Below, piece by piece: positions 1-9,312 of a stretch of 64,000 nt of DNA (positions are counted from its first letter, which is position 1; each line of letters starts with the position of its first letter). The position numbers and the translations under genes are program-made. Under the pieces are notes generated by a model. The model was not told the origin of the DNA. It saw nothing but the letters and a program-made list of their open reading frames with translations, and ran no database searches. Source of the DNA: Rebecca billardiae RCC1528 (Eukaryota; Haptophyta); contig OZ251240.1 of NCBI GenBank assembly GCA_965240325.2, positions 620,001-684,000 of the forward strand, read 5' to 3'.

Positions 1-2
1 TC

Positions 3-2399
3 CTCCGCCTGCAGGGCGGCTGCGCGCGCGGTACGAACCGCGCGAGCATTGACGTGCCCGCGTGTGGCACTTGCGGTGACGACACCGCGGCGGGGGCCTG
101 GATGGTCCTCGTGATCGACAACGTCGAGCACGAGCTCGATGATGATGGGAATGGAGACGATCCATACCCTTCACGGCATCCGCTGAGGCCGATGCTGCGA
201 GCGCCCCGACCATCCTCACGAGAGGACAGCCGGACTGGGCGCGAGGTGCTGCTCGACGACGGGCAGCAGCAGGTGATACACTCAAAGGACGTGTACATCA
301 TTGATGAGCAGTCGCTGGTCGAGGGGAGGCACACTCCATTCGCGGCCAGCGATGACAGTGCCGAGCCCGAGACTGAGCTGGGAGACGCCGCTGACGGCGA
401 GCTCACCGGCGAGGGCGACGAGCATTTTGAGATTGAGGACGGCGCGGCCGATGACGGCGGCGCTGCTGCTCATGACGACGGTGGCGCGGCGAGCGAAGCT
501 GCGCGACCGAGCGCCGACGGCGATGACGCCGGAGGCGATGACGACGCACGAGCTGGTGAGTCCGCGGCGCCCGAGCTGCCGCGCGACTACGACCCGATGC
601 GACGAGACCGAGCGAGGCGGAGCAGACCCGCCGCGCAGACGGTGCAGGCTGTGACCGAGGCAGCGTTCCAGGCCGCGGGCGAGGAACGTACCGAGGAGGA
701 CAGCTTCGAGGCATTCGCTGCGACGACGATCGCGCGGGTGAATGGTGTGCCGATCACCATCCCCACGACGTGGGACGAGGCGATGAAGTCGCCCGAGGCC
801 AAGCTCTGGATGCAGGCCTGCCACGACCACCTCGACGCGCACGGCGTGAGACACACGTTCTTCGAGGTGATTGTGCCGGACAACACGAGGACGATTCCTG
901 TCAAGTGGGTGTTCGACGTGAAGACGCTTCCCGATGGCGAAGTGATCAAGTTCAAGGCGCGGCTGGTAACCCAGGGGTTCCGCCAGCGCGAGGGCATCGA
1001 CTTCAATGAGGTGTTCGCCCCGACGATACGACCAGAACAGCTGCGGCTGATGCTCGCGGTCGCGCTCAAGGCCAAAGGCGTCTCGATGACGGACGCGGCG
1101 AGCGCCAAGATCGTGGAGATGCGACCCGCCGACGTGCGGCACGCATACCTGAACAGCGACCTGCCGGAGGGCGAGGAGGTGATGACACCGCTCCCGCCTG
1201 GCTACACCGCGAAGAGCTCGACGCCGCTCGGCTCGAAGGTGGTCGCGAAGTTTGTGAAGGCGCTCCCTGGCATGCGCCAGGCCGGGCGCGTGTGGTACCT
1301 ACACTTGCGGAAGTGTTTGCTCGAACATGGGTTCGAGCCGTGCCCGAGCGCGCCGTGCATCTACTCGAAGGCAGTCGATGGCGGCTACGTGTTCGTCGGA
1401 CACTTTGTCGACGACCTGCTGATGATGAACATCTCGAAGGACAAGTCCGCGTTGGACGCGCTGATGACGGCGTTGTTGACGCACTACGAGATGCAGGGCG
1501 AGGACTGCTTGAGCAAGTTCCTTGGCGCCGAATTTGAGACCACGGTGGACGGACTTTATACCCACCTGAACCAGTACATCGGTGATGTGTGCGAGCGCTT
1601 CCACCTGAGTGGAGAGCGCCACCCACCGACCCCCGAGTGCAGCGAGACGCGCGAGATCCCCCGCCCGCTGCAAGCCCTCCTGCTGCGCGCTGACCGCCAG
1701 CACTACCAGGAGATGACCAGTGCCCTCATGTACTGCATGACGACGTGTCGCCCCGACATCGCGCACGCCGTGAACATGCTGGCACGCCGGATGTCCAATC
1801 CCCGGCTCTACGACTTGACCGCCGCGAAGCGCACGCTCCGATACTTGCTCGGCACGCGTCGGCGCGGCATCCTCTTCCGGCACGCGACGCACGCACAACA
1901 CCCTGATTTGGTGGCGTACGCGGACTCGGACTGGGCGAACGATCGTGAAGATCGACGTTCTACGACGGGATACCTTGTTATGTACAACGGGGTCCCGATC
2001 TCGTGGCACAGCGGACTGCAGAGCGTGGTCGCGTTGTCTACGTGCGAGGCGGAGTACATCGCGCTGAGCGAGTGCTGCCGCGAGGTGATCTACCTGCGCG
2101 ACCTGGTCACGTTTTTGAACGAGCCGGTCGTGGAGCCCACGACGGTGATCTACGAGGATAACCAGGGCACGATCGATTTGACGAACAACCCGGTGCACCA
2201 CAAGCGCACCAAGCACATTGACGTGAAGTACCATTTCACGCGGCGCGCGCAAGCCGACGGCGCCGTGCTGATCCAGAAGGTGCCGACCGACGACAACCGG
2301 TCCGACATCATGACCAAGGCTACCGCGACGAGTACTTTTCTCAAGCACGTCGTGGCGATACTGCATGCTGTTCCACCACCTCCGCCGCCTTCGGCATGA
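3..2399 (+). CDS. Ty1/copia-type retrotransposon Pol, 3' part (reverse transcriptase + RNase H)
   Basis: The frame is open from the window edge, so the polyprotein is truncated on the left; gag, protease and most or all of integrase would lie outside. Counting from the GTG at 54, an acidic low-complexity linker spans about residues 100-190, followed by a copia-type reverse transcriptase (RVT_2). It has the conserved VKWVFDVK and KARLVTQGF blocks and the catalytic FVDD box at residues 451-454 (nt 1404-1415). RNase H follows, with ADSDW at residues 623-627, STCEAEYIALSE, the EDNQ block, and the HHKRTKHIDVKYHF signature of copia RNase H. No stop or frameshift interrupts the 2.4 kb, so the copy is young or under selection. 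The stop at 2397-2399 is followed at once by a polypurine tract. It copies element RNA in cytoplasmic particles. Confidence 0.93.
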   Translation, partial: LRLQGGCARGTNRASIDVPACGTCGDDTAAGAWMVLVIDNVEHELDDDGNGDDPYPSRHPLRPMLRAPRPSSREDSRTGREVLLDDGQQQVIHSKDVYIIDEQSLVEGRHTPFAASDDSAEPETELGDAADGELTGEGDEHFEIEDGAADDGGAAAHDDGGAASEAARPSADGDDAGGDDDARAGESAAPELPRDYDPMRRDRARRSRPAAQTVQAVTEAAFQAAGEERTEEDSFEAFAATTIARVNGVPITIPTTWDEAMKSPEAKLWMQACHDHLDAHGVRHTFFEVIVPDNTRTIPVKWVFDVKTLPDGEVIKFKARLVTQGFRQREGIDFNEVFAPTIRPEQLRLMLAVALKAKGVSMTDAASAKIVEMRPADVRHAYLNSDLPEGEEVMTPLPPGYTAKSSTPLGSKVVAKFVKALPGMRQAGRVWYLHLRKCLLEHGFEPCPSAPCIYSKAVDGGYVFVGHFVDDLLMMNISKDKSALDALMTALLTHYEMQGEDCLSKFLGAEFETTVDGLYTHLNQYIGDVCERFHLSGERHPPTPECSETREIPRPLQALLLRADRQHYQEMTSALMYCMTTCRPDIAHAVNMLARRMSNPRLYDLTAAKRTLRYLLGTRRRGILFRHATHAQHPDLVAYADSDWANDREDRRSTTGYLVMYNGVPISWHSGLQSVVALSTCEAEYIALSECCREVIYLRDLVTFLNEPVVEPTTVIYEDNQGTIDLTNNPVHHKRTKHIDVKYHFTRRAQADGAVLIQKVPTDDNRSDIMTKATATSTFLKHVVAILHAVPPPPPPSA

Positions 2400-2403
2400 T
2401 GTC

Positions 2404-2420
2404 GAGGGGGGGTGTTGTAT
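2404..2420 (+). promoter_or_regulatory. Polypurine tract and start of copia 3' LTR
   Basis: GAGGGGGGG at 2404-2412 lies directly after the Pol stop and is followed by TGTTGTAT at 2413. A purine run next to a TGTTG terminus is the standard plus-strand primer/LTR start of Ty1/copia elements. The LTR's 3' end (normally CA plus a 5-bp target duplication) cannot be placed, because the 5' LTR is outside the window. An AATAAA at 2699-2704 could be its polyadenylation signal. Confidence 0.6.
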
Positions 2421-2735
2421 TAATCCCGAATTTCCTACGTGCACGACGATTTCTTTTCGATCTTCTCCAGGCGGTTGGCTCCAACCGTCCGGATGGTCGA
2501 AGTATCCGGCACTGCCTGCAGAGCTGCAGGCGAAAGCTGCGCTGCCAGTTACGTATGGCGGCCGTTTGCCGCTCACCGCTTTTTGCAATCGTTTCTGAGG
2601 ACCGACACCGCCCGCTCGTCCGCACGGACGGCGCTGCTGACGACGTCCGCAGGGACACTGTCATAAGCCCCTGCGTGACCGGGGAACTGGTATGGCGGAA
2701 TAAACATCAAAATCAGGTGCACATACCCTGAATAT

Positions 2736-2850
2736 AGGGCGTAACGGCTAGCATATTTACTTATTAGACTGAGCCTGAACTTATTGGAAACGGTATGTAA
2801 CGGTCGTCCTATATGTGACATATAGACCATGTCGACCTCACTTTGATAGA
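2736..2850 (+). repeat. Diverged direct repeat, copy 1
   Basis: Begins TATAGGGCGTAACGG, then CTATTTACTTATTGG-like, GTAACG and CGTGACATA blocks, and ends near TCACTTTGAT. The same blocks recur in the same order and orientation at 4306-4450, about 1.57 kb away. The copies are clearly diverged and contain small indels. They could be old solo LTRs or MITE-like copies; the family is unrecognised. Confidence 0.5.
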
Positions 2851-4305
2851 GCATCTCAGCGAGGTCGTTCTGAGTCCCCAGCAGCAGCAGGTCCCAACAT
2901 GCGATATAGGCTGTGTACTGGCAGGCTGTCAAATATGTAGTTTCCTAGAAGCCACCGATCGTTACATACCCACTGTGTATATAGGCGCCATGCTGATGAA
3001 TACAGCCTCGTCTGATCTCGAGCTGCGAGATACGTTTTCAGACTGTGTATACGGCCACGCGTACGGCGTATTGCAGACATAGTAGACCCAAAGCACCGGC
3101 CCCACGTCCTCAGCCCGGGAGTGCTCTCGATCATAGTCAAGGTTTAAAGTCACTCGAGCCAACCGTCACCGCTCCCTGGCCGAGACCTACGAGGCAGGTC
3201 AAATCTGTCGTCGTCTCAGTGCGGCACAGTGCCGAGCATGCGATTCGGCAGCAAACGTCTGCTCCAGGCGGTGGCTGGCGTGTCTGCACCAAACCAGGCT
3301 GGATGGGATTGGTCCATATAGGTACGCACTACCCTGTTCCGCGCTATTTCTGGGCTTAGGGGCGGATATTCGGCCTACAGAGGCTGATCCGGCGCTGTTC
3401 GGCGCTCCTGGCTGGCTGCACGGAGCCCAACGGCAAGCGCCGGCGTGTGCAAGGTGTCAAGATTGAGACGGTCTCTGACGCTCCCGCCGGTCTTGGGCGC
3501 ACCAGGGTGCATGAGGGCCCATCTGCATCTGCTTCTGCAGGCATGAGCGTCACAGGGGCGCGCTTGCAGGCACGGTCGAGTGCACGTCGGACCTGTCGAA
3601 TGAGCCAACCGCTGCCTGCGAGCACGTCCGCGACGTCCTGAGAGGCGAATGGGAGGCGCCCAGACGCCATCAGAGGGCACACGTGACCCATACCCAACGT
3701 ACTGACCATCGCAAGTGCCACGGCAGGTGCAAACACGGGCCCTACAAGCGGAACATGACAGTTGCGAGCTCCGCGGAGGTGTTGCGCGCGAGCTCGCGCC
3801 GGTCTGCTGACGGCGATTCCGGCGCAGCAGGGCAGGTTAGGCGAGTTGACCATGCACATACATACATGGGCACTTGGTGCGAGCATCGATCTCAACTGTG
3901 CGAGTTGATCATGAGCCACACCGTGCGGTAGCGTGACGGGCGCACGCAGCGCGCCAATTCAAGCCGGCCGACGCGCGCCGCGCACGGCGCGAGATGGCCA
4001 AGAAGCGGGTGGTGAGCCGCTGGTGGCGCAAAGGCACGGGTCAGTAGCGCCCACCAGCGTCACGCGCGCGCGCACCCGAGACCATCTCGGCGTCTCAAAG
4101 GTCGCGAGCGCGCGGCGGTCCACTGCCTCCGGCCGCTCGCGCTGGAGCGGAACCGAGCTCTGAGCGTCCGAAGGCGTGAAGCTCGATTTTCGAGCGGGGT
4201 CCGAGAAAAAGGCTCCGCGCCACCCTAAAAGGCCGAGGGCGGAGCGAAAATGCGACGCGACTTTGCTTTTCATTTTTAAATGGGCGGTTTGGCCCCCCTA
4301 CGTAA

Positions 4306-4450
4306 ATATAGGGCGTAACGGTGACTACCCTATTTACTTATTGGAAGTGGTCTGTGCCCAATGTAACGACCATGTAACGGGCGTCTTAAACGTGACATAG
4401 GCAGGGTCGGCACAGACGTCACTAGTTCAGTCTATAGCATCACTTTGATG
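4306..4450 (+). repeat. Diverged direct repeat, copy 2
   Basis: Second copy of the element at 2736-2850, sharing TATAGGGCGTAACGG, the TTTACTTATT block, GTAACGG, CGTGACATA and TCACTTTGATG in order. It lies about 80 bp downstream of the stop codon of the RTX gene at 4529-5925 (minus strand), so it may contribute to that gene's 3' untranslated region. Confidence 0.5.
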
Positions 4451-4528
4451 GTCTGATCGCCAGCTCGGCAGCCGCGGGGAGTAGTCGCTGCATCATCCCA
4501 GCTGCGTCGTCGATCTACAGTGTGGCTG

Positions 4529-5925
4529 TCACTGCTGCGCGATTGGTTGGCACCCAGCAGGGCAACTGATCGGCGCCTGCGAATCTGAAGAAGGGCTCTT
4601 GATGTTGAACGACCCGAAGAGAAGTGCCCATCGAGCATGAGCGTCGTCGCGGGGGCCTTGAGCACGCAGGCGCCGACCAGAAGCTTCAGGGGGTGTCGGC
4701 ACACATCCCTCTGGACAGACATGGTGCTCCTTGGGCGTGGGCTCTGGCGTGGGCTCTGGCGTGGTGGGCTCTGGCGTGGTGGGCTCTGGCGTGGGCTCTG
4801 GCGTGGGCTCTGGCGTGGTGGGCTCTGGCGTGGGCTCTGTCGTGGGCTCTGGCGTGGGACTTGGAGTGGGGGTAAGAGAGACCCGCACGAGCGTGTCAAT
4901 GCCAATGTCATGGTAGACAACGTCGTTCAGGTCGGCGCGGATGTAGTCATACAAGCCGTCATCCGCACGAACAACGTCCACTTCACCGTCGCCATCGACG
5001 TACACGAACGACGGGTTGTCCACAGTATCGTAAGGCCACCGAGCTGTTGCGTCCACACTGTCTTGGCCGCTACCACCTGCGCGGCGGTGCGGCATCCATG
5101 GTCCCGAACAAGCGCGCGCGCAGCACACGCCAGTCAAGGAATGCCATGCACGTGCCCCGCTTTCATTCATCAGCAGCACCACTGCTAGCAGGATGCGCAG
5201 CAGGCACAGACAGGCAGTGAGTGTGCAGGACACATAGCAGTCCAGTGGTGGCAATAGCAGCAGTACGCACCGAAGATGAAGTTGTAGACCCCGTTTCCGA
5301 ACCCAGAGATCGAAGACGGAAAACTGTAACCACTCCATAGGTAGTCGTCGCCGTCACCACCTGCCAGCATAATAAGGGGCGTGACAGGACAGTCGGATCA
5401 GTTGCTGGTTGGGTGCATTGACTGCAGTGAGAACGTCGCGCGACAAAAGCTCAGAACCAGTCAGACAGCAGGCGGCACACACGGGCGGCGCAGGGTGTCA
5501 CATGCGCGCATCTCACCATACAGGTAATTCTTCACCACGGGCCCGTCGTTCCCGATCCCGCCGAATATGTAGTCGTTGCCGGCCTCACCGTAGAGGCGGT
5601 TCACCACGTCGCCGAGTGTTTCAATTTGGTAGTCAGAAGCCGTTGCATCTCCTCCATCCAGCCGATCGTCGCCGGCGCTGCCGAAGATGACGTTCTCCAC
5701 GTCTCCACCGACGTAGCCGCCCCAGCCTCGCCCGGAGTCGCCGCCAAACACGTAAACCTGTTCGGCACCGTCCGGCGCCGCGTAGAAGTTCTCGGTGAGG
5801 GATGGAAAGCGATCCCCAAGCCATGCTGCGTCTATGCCGTCAGGCAGGTAGACGGAGTCGTGGATGGCCTCGCACAGCACGGCAGACGAGAGGACGACCG
5901 CGACGAGGGAGGTGATCGTGCGCAT
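4529..5925 (-). CDS. Secreted RTX-repeat (Ca-binding) protein with PEPT-repeat tail, 3 exons
   Basis: Exons 5925-5517, 5360-5271 and 5076-4529 join in frame to 348 aa. Donors are GTGAGA and GTGCGT and both acceptors end in CAG. Both introns are phase 1 and split a Gly codon inside an RTX repeat. Residues 1-18 (MRTITSLVAVVLSSAVLC) form a signal peptide. RTX-like nonapeptides follow: IFGSAGDDRLDGGD, RLYGEAGNDYIFGG, and across the first junction YGGDGDDYLWSG. These bind calcium in hemolysin-type beta-rolls. Exon 3 has an acidic stretch, then about 50 residues of TPEP/TTPEP repeats (mucin-like stalk, likely O-glycosylated), and two CPxGC motifs near the C terminus. The start is the ATG giving a clean signal peptide; the upstream open frame is not coding-like. 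It is paralogous in design to the gene at 61214-63264. RTX repeats alone do not make it a toxin: an extracellular or cell-surface Ca-binding scaffold is the safer reading. Confidence 0.72.
4738..4873 (-). repeat. Coding minisatellite (TPEP/TTPEP repeats)
   Basis: Twelve- and fifteen-base units (plus strand GTGGGCTCTGGC and GTGGTGGGCTCTGGC) are tandemly arrayed about ten times. They encode alternating TPEP and TTPEP on the minus strand inside exon 3 of the RTX gene. All unit lengths are multiples of three, so copy-number change alters stalk length without shifting the frame. Confidence 0.85.
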
Positions 5926-6200
5926 GGCAGGCACCAGCTCGAAAAGAAGGGGGCACCTGGACCCCGACCGATCGAAACCGCCCAGGACCAAGGCCCTTGC
6001 CAGGACGACCCGCGACTCGCGAGCGGTGTAACGTGTACAGCACCAGATTCTCCAGATTCTGTCGTGAATTCGCGAGCGAGTGCAGGGGCGTTCCCCGCAC
6101 TGGTCATACGCCAAATCGAACCGCGTTCCTATTGAAATTGTGAAATTGGCTTCCTCAATTTCAAGCGGGTACATTTGATTACGGCCCGCGCCAGTCCGGT

Positions 6201-6231
6201 AGCAATGCCCCCCCCAGGGGGGGGCATTGCT
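6201..6231. other. Perfect 15-bp inverted repeat with one-base centre
   Basis: AGCAATGCCCCCCCC, a single A, then the exact reverse complement. The stem contains an uninterrupted C8/G8 pairing. It lies upstream of the RTX gene start at 5925 (minus strand) and about 600 bp before the TPR gene. It could be a cruciform-prone element or a mobile-element footprint. The GCAATG/CATTGC core recurs in another hairpin at 46380-46406. Confidence 0.8.
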
Positions 6232-6830
6232 TTCGGGAGCGTGTGGCAGGATCCCGGGAACGCCCTTATGATGGTCCTTTGCTTGCACCAGGGGAGAGAG
6301 GGAGGGGGTAGGGCAACCACTGGAGGGGGCGTGTCGGAGGTCACCCCGCGTCCGGGAGCGACCGAGAGCGGTCCGGGAGCCCCGAGAGCACGATGCTGGC
6401 CGGGTGCCGCCTCACGCGGCCTCGGCGGGGGCGAACAAGATCGACCTGTCCGGCCTCAAGCGCAGGTGCGAAGCCGCGCAGCACCCTCCCAGGTGGACTA
6501 CGTTCCTCTCCGAGCAGCCGACCCCGACGCTCGTCTTCTCCAAGTGGTGCGCGGGCGAGTCGACCGAGGAGGTCGTGGACGATTGGGCGCGGCGCGTGAT
6601 GGTCAGCGAGGACGGGCCCGTGTCCATCCGAGTGCGCGGCAACGGCAGCCGTGACGTGCGGATCGGGCCCGACATCGAGTGCCGTTGCTCCGACGACCAG
6701 ACCTCGGCGACGGGCAGAGGCCTCGATCATCGAGCGCGGGCTCGCGATCATCCGTGCGGTGGACAGCGCGCGGACCTGCGGCGGGCGCTCGGCGCTCGGG
6801 CTCTTGCAGCAACATCGCCTGTACCCCTCG
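6232..6830. other. Intergenic/5' region with an unassigned open frame
   Basis: A plus-strand frame from about 6404 stays open through the region. Its first ~100 codons read like ordinary protein (for example LVFSKWCAGESTEEVVDDWARR split over 6523-6600), but it has no recognised domain, no convincing start and no splice link to the next gene. It could be a lost exon or an element remnant. I do not call it a gene. Confidence 0.3.
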
Positions 6831-8654
6831 ATGGGGACGGCGTGCTCGCGAGCGCGCGTCGAGCCCGAGGCAGCTGCTCGCGGCGGGCCGCGCACGCGCG
6901 TCCCCGCCCCGGTGCGCACGGCAGAGATGGACGCGGCGCGCGCGCGCCTTCCGCCGCACCTCCGCCTCGGCGTCACACTCGACGCCGTGCGCGCGTGGCA
7001 GGCGCGCCATCCCGAGGGGGCGTGGGAGCAGACGAACAAGCTGATCCCGCGCGACGCGCAGGGCCAGCTCAAGTTCCCGCCGAACGGGTGCTTCAACGGC
7101 TACGTCAACCAGGTGCTGCTCGAGCAGCATGGCCGCGAGCACGGGGGCGCGTACGCCGAGCTTCTGCAGCGCACAGGCTCGGAGCACGTCGGCCCCGCGA
7201 CCGTGTTCGTGAGCCTGGCGCTGGCCACGCCGCTCGAGGAGATCGTGGACGCGCTCGAGGCGTTCGTGGATGAGCAACCGCACCTCGAGCGCGCGAGCAC
7301 GTACTTCTGGCTCTGCGACTTCTGCATCCGGCAGTACGACGTGAAGGCCGACCTGCAGCACCTGGGCACGTGCGTGCGCGCGGCCGGGCACACGGCGCTC
7401 CACGTCGACCGTTGGGACGGGCCGACGGTGCTGCAGCGCGCGTACTGCGTGCAGGAGCTGTACAGCACGCAGGCGGGCGGCTGCCTGCTCGCACTAGCGC
7501 TGGGCGCCGGCCAGCGCGCCGCGTTTGAGCGCGCGCTCATCGAGGACTTCAGCTCCATCATGGGCGCGCTGTCGCGCGTCGACGTCTCCCGGGCGCAGTG
7601 CCGGAGGCGCGAGGATCAGGAGCGCATCCTCGCCGAGCTCGACGCGCTGGTGGGCCGCGAGCGATGCAACGCGCTGGTGATCGAGCTGCTGCGCGAGGCG
7701 CTGGCGCGCCTCGCGCAGCAGGCGCTGGCGAGGCTCCCTGCGGAGGCACAGGACACCTCCGCACTGATCAACCAGCTGGCGGCGCTGCTCGGCCAGCTGG
7801 GCAAGCACGCGGAGGCGGAGGCGCTGGGGCGGCGCGCGCTCGCCGCCAGGGAGCGCGTGCTCGGCGCGGAGCACCCGGACACCCTTGCGTCACTGAGCAG
7901 CCTGGCAAGCGTGCGCCGGCAGCAGGGCCAGCATCGGGACGCGGCGGACATGTACCGGCGCGCACTCGCCGGCCGGGAGCGCGTGCTGGGAGCGGAGCAC
8001 CCTGACACGCTCGGGCCAATGAGCAACCTGGCATGGGTGCTCGAGCAGCAGGGCAGGCTCGGAGAGTCGGCGGACGTGTACCGGCGCGTGCTCGCCGCCA
8101 GGGAGCGCGTGCTGGGCATTGAGCACCCTGACACGCTTGCGACGCTGCACAGCCTGGCGGTGGTGCTCCAGCAGCACGGCGCTGAGGCTGAGCTTGGGGA
8201 GGCGGAGGCGCTGCAGCGGCGTGCGATCGCCACCAAGGAGCGAGTGCTGAGGGCGGAGCACCCTTCGACGCTCGCGTCGCTGAAGCACCTGGCAGGGGTG
8301 GTCGAGCAGCAGGGCAAGCGCGAGGAGGCGGAGACGCTGTACCGGCGCGCGCTCGCCATCTGGGAGCAGTGGGAGCGCCTGGGTGCGGACCCCCGTGAGA
8401 CGCTCCACGACCGCCTCGAGGCGATGGACGAGCTGGCGGGGTTTCTCGAGCGGCAGGGCCAGGCCGCGGAGGCGGAGGCGCTGTACCGGCGGGCGCTTGC
8501 GGCATGGGAGCGCGTGGATGAGGGCGCGGAGCACGACACGGTCTTGGCACTGAAGCACCTGGCAGGGTTGCTCAAGCAGCAGGGCCGGGCCGCGGAGGTG
8601 GAGGCGCTGCGGCAGCGCGCTCGCCAGCTGGGAGCGCGTGATGGAGTCATCTGA
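6831..8654 (+). CDS. TIR-like domain protein with kinesin-light-chain-type TPR repeats and N-myristoylation signal
   Basis: 607 aa from ATG 6831. The frame is open further upstream, but this ATG has G at +4 and creates MGTACS, a classic N-myristoylation context (Gly2, Ser6) with Cys5 for palmitoylation, suggesting membrane anchoring. Residues about 125-220 contain FVSLALATPLEEI, YFWLCDFCIRQ and VLQRAYCVQELY. This spacing of a W-x-D/C-x-FC..Q block and a later R-x-[WY]C..E block is seen in TIR/HET-like domains expanded in algae; that assignment is inference. Residues about 305-600 form six roughly 42-residue TPRs with the LGxEHPDTL signature of kinesin light chain and NB-ARC/TPR proteins (TPR_10/12). 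The linkage of TIR-like and TPR modules resembles STAND or innate-immune-type adaptors, but no NB-ARC ATPase is present. No introns are seen. It could instead be a generic scaffold. Confidence 0.75.
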   Translation: MGTACSRARVEPEAAARGGPRTRVPAPVRTAEMDAARARLPPHLRLGVTLDAVRAWQARHPEGAWEQTNKLIPRDAQGQLKFPPNGCFNGYVNQVLLEQHGREHGGAYAELLQRTGSEHVGPATVFVSLALATPLEEIVDALEAFVDEQPHLERASTYFWLCDFCIRQYDVKADLQHLGTCVRAAGHTALHVDRWDGPTVLQRAYCVQELYSTQAGGCLLALALGAGQRAAFERALIEDFSSIMGALSRVDVSRAQCRRREDQERILAELDALVGRERCNALVIELLREALARLAQQALARLPAEAQDTSALINQLAALLGQLGKHAEAEALGRRALAARERVLGAEHPDTLASLSSLASVRRQQGQHRDAADMYRRALAGRERVLGAEHPDTLGPMSNLAWVLEQQGRLGESADVYRRVLAARERVLGIEHPDTLATLHSLAVVLQQHGAEAELGEAEALQRRAIATKERVLRAEHPSTLASLKHLAGVVEQQGKREEAETLYRRALAIWEQWERLGADPRETLHDRLEAMDELAGFLERQGQAAEAEALYRRALAAWERVDEGAEHDTVLALKHLAGLLKQQGRAAEVEALRQRARQLGARDGVI

Positions 8655-8917
8655 GGTCGGCGCGGGCGCGCGGAGCAACATCAGCATACAATCGTCAATT
8701 GGCAATATAGCAGTATAACGCGCGCAGATTACACGACTACTACGTATATACGCGATCGTATTGGCGCCGAAGTGCCATCAGGCTCTAGACGACTGCAGTA
8801 GTAGCGCACGGGCGCGGCGGTGCAGCGGACGAGTGGCGGTGGCCGAAGCATCGCCCGGCGCCGCGGGGCCCGCATCAGCCGGCCATAGGCCCAGCTGCAG
8901 TACGGGCCACGCCGGGC
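8655..8917. other. Convergent intergenic spacer
   Basis: A 263-bp tail-to-tail gap between the TPR gene (+) and the BPL_N gene (-). The first half is AT-richer (about 8690-8765, TATATACGCG and similar), consistent with 3' ends. No gene is seen. Confidence 0.5.
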
Positions 8918-9277
8918 TCAGCCGCCGAAGCGCACACGCAGCCGACGGCCGGAGTCGTCATCTGCCGGCAGCGCGCGCCACTGCCGCTCGGCCGCCTCGA
9001 GCGCGGCCGCGCCCTCCGCCGAGCGCAGGTACTCCCCGAGGGTCCTCGTCCGGTCCACCAAAAAGGTATTTTCCAGGAAGTCACGCTCGATGTCCGGGCC
9101 GAGGGCGCGCGCGGCGAGGAGGCAGTGCCGGAGGTACAGCGGCGCGGGCCGCAGCCGGGAGCTTCGCGCCCAGCCCCACACCGTCCCGCCCACGCTCTGC
9201 GCCAGCTGGGCGTACGCCTCCGCGCCCAGCGCCGCGCTCACCGTCTCATCGTCAGCCGCGATGCACATGGTGCCCCA

Positions 9278-9312
<35 letters not shown>

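Larger units (their letters stand above)
2421..4528. other. Spacer without supported gene (putative LTR body plus degenerate repeats)
   Basis: About 2.1 kb with only short, overlapping reading frames on both strands and no recognisable domain. The first 250-300 bp are probably the copia LTR. The rest contains two diverged copies of a ~110-bp repeat (2736-2850 and 4306-4450), listed separately. The segment 4262-4302 ends in GGTTTGGCCCCCCTA and resembles the right end of the TIR element at 14569-14583, so a related degenerate element end may be present. Confidence 0.4.

Noticed and set aside
1299-2588. 429-aa minus-strand frame across the copia region
   Set aside because: Antisense of the RT/RNase H coding frame. 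The plus strand carries clear catalytic motifs.
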